A program made the position numbers and the translations under genes. Below are positions 31,154 to 33,072 of a DNA stretch of 33,072 bases, one piece after another. The stretch is from Anaerolineae bacterium (GTDB lineage: Bacteria > Chloroflexota > Anaerolineae > Aggregatilineales > Phototrophicaceae). The stretch lies in the NCBI GenBank assembly GCA_016789005.1, contig JAEURA010000185.1, positions 1 to 33,072 on the forward strand, given 5' to 3'. A model generated the notes under the pieces. The model made no database searches, was not told the DNA's origin, and worked only from the letters and a program-made list of their open reading frames with translations. Within the stretch, counting starts at the first letter, position 1. The number at the start of each line of letters is the position of its first letter.

Positions 31154-32911
31154 CTAGCGTATTGCGGCAGCGAGCGCAGCGCAGGCTGGACACCCGCCGT
31201 CACGCCGGCGAATGGCGTAGCCCGCCATCGGATCTTCGTAGGTATAGACGTTGAAGTCGATGTTCCAGACGATTAACATCTGCACCCGACCGCTCGTCCG
31301 TGCCACCTGCACCGCCTCGCCAAGCCACTGCGCGTGTTCGGCGACGCTGGTTCCTGCTGCCCAGGCGAAATTCGGCGGCAGTGTGCCGTAACCCTCCGGC
31401 GAGAGATAGCCCACCTCAGTGAAGCACAGTGGGCGGCTGTTGAACTCTGAAGGGACGCGGCTGATCACGCCGCTCAAAAAGTAGGTGGGATGGTCGCCGC
31501 GCGGATCTCCGGTGCGCTGTGTCGGCGAGACGATGCCATCATTGTGGTGCAGCCCAACACAGTCCAGGAAATTCTGCGCCCCGGCGAACGCCATCTGTTT
31601 GAGGAAGATGTCGTCATTGCAGCCGCCATCGCCGCAGCCTGCCGGACCAAAGAAACCGGTCGGAGCCGGTGCAGCGCTGACCACGATGGTCACCGGGCTG
31701 ACCGCCTTGATGGCGTTGTAGGAGGCGCGCAGCAGGTCGGTGTAGTTGCCGCCGTGAATGAAGCCCCGGGGCCACTCGCGGTCGATGTTTGGCTCGTTCC
31801 AGATTTCGATAGCATCCGCCCCTGCCAGCGCCGCCCCTGCCACGAAGTCGGCAAATGCCGCGTGATAGTTGGGGATGCTGGCGAGCTGTCCACGCTCTCC
31901 GACCACCCCCAGCAGGATGCGAAACCCGGCACGGTGCGCGGCATTGACTATCGGCGCGACCGCAGAACCGCGTTCGCCATGATGATAGCGGTGCTGCACC
32001 TTCAGCCAGGTCATGCCCGCCTGGCGCATGGTCCCGAAAGCGTCCTCATTGAGGTTCATGACGTGCCCACCCAGGGCGAACGACCCGACCATCGCCACCG
32101 GCGGGCGCGTCGGCTCGAGGTGAGTCACAACCAGGCGGCTGGTGTCGATCCAGACGACGAGGTAGAGCGCGTAGATCCAGCCTTCGACGCCGTCCATCAG
32201 CCGGACCTGATACCACTCGTTGTTCCAGGCGCGCCCGATCAGGAAAATGTTCTCGCCGCTGGCGACAGCGCGGATGATCGTGGAGGTGTGCGACGGCTCC
32301 TGCATCAGATTGACCACCTGCTGGCTGGCGGTGGTGACCGATGCCTCGCCGATAGGCGTAGGAAATGGCGTCGTGGAAGGCGTGGGTGATTCCTGCGGCG
32401 TCGCTGATGGCGTGGGTGTCGCCGTCTCCAGGCGGATCGCGGTGATCAGCGGCGTGGGAAACCCTGCCGCACCGATCTGGCGAACCTCGCGCGTCGGGAC
32501 CGGCGTTGCGGCTTCGGGCGACGGCGTGGCTGAAGCCGCCGGGGGAGTAGTGGTCGCCGCAGCAGACGATGGTGTCGGCGCTACGATGAGGCGCGTGGTC
32601 GGCGCAGAAGTCGGCGCGGCAGTGAACGGGGTATCCGTCGCCGTCGAAGAGGTGGGCGGCGAAGTCGGCGATGCCGTAGGCGGAACCGTGGCAGGAAGTG
32701 TAGAGGTCGCCATTATCACGGCTGTCGCCTCCACGGTGCTGACCGTGCTGAGGGAAACGATGGCAGCACCGGGGGTGACGGAAGGCAGCACCGCCCGCGT
32801 CGGAACAGGCGACTCCTCCGCCGATGTGCAGGCGGCGAGCAGGCTTAGGATGACGACCAGCAGCGTGATGCGAAGGCGATCACGGAATGACACGGTTTTG
32901 CAGCATGTCAT
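31154..32911 (-). CDS. lipoprotein with Thr/Pro linker, SH3-like domain and GH-A-type glycosidase-like domain
   Basis: About 585 residues. The lipoprotein signal peptide LLVVILSLLAAC has a lipobox cysteine (C28 from ATG 32911). A long Thr/Pro/Ala/Ser linker covers about 30-190. A bacterial SH3-like domain follows (about 195-255, VVNLMQEPSHTSTIIRAVASG, GRAWNNEWYQVRLMDG, VEGWIYALYL). The C-terminal TIM barrel (about 270-585) has the clan GH-A acid/base motif EIWNEPN (E about 373) and a nucleophile candidate in CFTEVGYLSP (E about 499). It probably cleaves or binds a polysaccharide outside the cell; the substrate is unknown. The start is uncertain (TTG 32926, ATG 32911 or GTG 32893) and none has a good ribosome site. 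Its start overlaps the end of another reading frame at 32880. Confidence 0.82.
   Translation of the reverse strand: MTCCKTVSFRDRLRITLLVVILSLLAACTSAEESPVPTRAVLPSVTPGAAIVSLSTVSTVEATAVIMATSTLPATVPPTASPTSPPTSSTATDTPFTAAPTSAPTTRLIVAPTPSSAAATTTPPAASATPSPEAATPVPTREVRQIGAAGFPTPLITAIRLETATPTPSATPQESPTPSTTPFPTPIGEASVTTASQQVVNLMQEPSHTSTIIRAVASGENIFLIGRAWNNEWYQVRLMDGVEGWIYALYLVVWIDTSRLVVTHLEPTRPPVAMVGSFALGGHVMNLNEDAFGTMRQAGMTWLKVQHRYHHGERGSAVAPIVNAAHRAGFRILLGVVGERGQLASIPNYHAAFADFVAGAALAGADAIEIWNEPNIDREWPRGFIHGGNYTDLLRASYNAIKAVSPVTIVVSAAPAPTGFFGPAGCGDGGCNDDIFLKQMAFAGAQNFLDCVGLHHNDGIVSPTQRTGDPRGDHPTYFLSGVISRVPSEFNSRPLCFTEVGYLSPEGYGTLPPNFAWAAGTSVAEHAQWLGEAVQVARTSGRVQMLIVWNIDFNVYTYEDPMAGYAIRRRDGGCPACAALAAAIR
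32506..32606. repeat. 101-bp exact direct repeat, internal copy
   Basis: This stretch of the lipoprotein linker is identical to the last 101 bases of the window (32972-33072). The base before each copy differs (G at 32505, A at 32971), so the match starts exactly there and runs to the window edge. It encodes linker residues from about APTTRL to SPEAA. Confidence 0.95.
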
Positions 32912-33072
32912 TGAGGGCTTTGACAAGGCGGCGCAGTTCTCCCTCTAAGTCCTCGGAGATTCCGTCCTGGATTGCGGCTTCGGGCGACGGCGTGGCTGAA
33001 GCCGCCGGGGGAGTAGTGGTCGCCGCAGCAGACGATGGTGTCGGCGCTACGATGAGGCGCGTGGTCGGCGCA
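32880..33072 (-). CDS. C-terminal fragment of an upstream reading frame, start outside the window
   Basis: An open frame enters from the right edge and ends with TGA at 32880-32882. It reads the repeated Thr/Pro/Ala linker in the same frame as the lipoprotein gene, then a helical tail (GISEDLEGELRRLVKALN, then DMLQNRVIP). The tail looks like real protein rather than random translation. It overlaps the start of the lipoprotein gene by about 32 bases in another frame. It could be the end of a related linker protein. Because the linker part is an exact copy of sequence 466 bases away at the very end of the window, the join may be an assembly artefact. I do not recognise a family. Confidence 0.4.
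   Translation of the reverse strand, partial: APTTRLIVAPTPSSAAATTTPPAASATPSPEAAIQDGISEDLEGELRRLVKALNDMLQNRVIP
32972..33072. repeat. 101-bp exact direct repeat, window-edge copy
   Basis: Identical to 32506-32606 and running off the end of the window. See the finding on this repeat for the two explanations. Confidence 0.95.

Noticed and set aside
1..33072. tRNA, rRNA, CRISPR array, prophage or transposase genes
   Set aside because: I looked through the intergenic gaps for cloverleaf-like sequence, spaced direct repeats and integrase or transposase frames and found none.

Overview
The window is GC-rich bacterial DNA with short intergenic gaps and mixed strand use. The style suggests Chloroflexota, possibly an Anaerolineae-type lineage: secreted or lipid-anchored proteins with Thr/Pro/Ala-rich linkers, membrane-anchored TPR proteins, WD40-like propellers, zinc-ribbon/FHA proteins, and no outer-membrane biogenesis genes. 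This placement is an inference from gene style; no rRNA or other direct taxonomic marker is present. I see no tRNA, rRNA, CRISPR array, prophage or complete insertion sequence, and no gene-free stretch longer than 300 bases.

Layout, left to right. (1) 1-2029, minus: NUDIX hydrolase, TIM-barrel isomerase-like protein and the N-terminal part of a tRNA-dihydrouridine synthase. (2) 2256-6668: two MFS transporters flank a housekeeping pair, a DUF177/YceD-family protein and a sigma-70 factor, separated by an intrinsic terminator and a new promoter. (3) 6851-13266: a coiled-coil/PH-like/zinc-ribbon protein, the primosomal helicase PriA, a propeller lipoprotein and a GT2 glycosyltransferase. (4) 13349-18243: class III aminotransferase, two tandem TPR membrane proteins and a PhnB-like VOC protein. 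(5) 18260-23826: a class A penicillin-binding protein downstream of an HDAC-family deacetylase, then a secreted VWA protein and a zinc-ribbon/FHA protein. (6) 23861-28106: creatininase-family hydrolase, an SRPBCC-PDZ-DinB fusion divergent from a TolB-like propeller protein, and a small unknown protein divergent from mscL. (7) 28215-31062: a complete zinc-type ABC importer (substrate-binding protein, ATPase, permease). (8) 31154 to the end: a glycosidase-like lipoprotein with an SH3-like domain and the edge of another reading frame.

The clearest regulatory signal is in front of the zinc importer. A promoter with both hexamers at consensus (TTGACA-18-TATAAT) is overlapped by a perfect 12-1-12 palindrome close to the Fur-family 7-1-7 box, which fits zinc-responsive (Zur-like) repression. 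Other well-placed promoter elements, several of extended -10 type, precede many genes, and two genes (priA and the HDAC-like gene) look leaderless.

The main unexplained structure lies between genes. Two 109-bp copies of one palindromic element each start directly after a stop codon, and their differences include base changes that preserve hairpin pairing. A separate 128-bp element has 14-bp terminal inverted repeats around a near-perfect 46-bp palindrome. A heptamer tandem array supplies the stop codon of the aminotransferase gene. The last 101 bases of the window exactly repeat an internal coding segment, which is either a real duplication or an assembly-edge effect. I find no convincing new multi-gene defence or biosynthetic system. 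The best novelty candidates are these repeat families, the SRPBCC-PDZ-DinB fusion and the coiled-coil/PH/zinc-ribbon protein.
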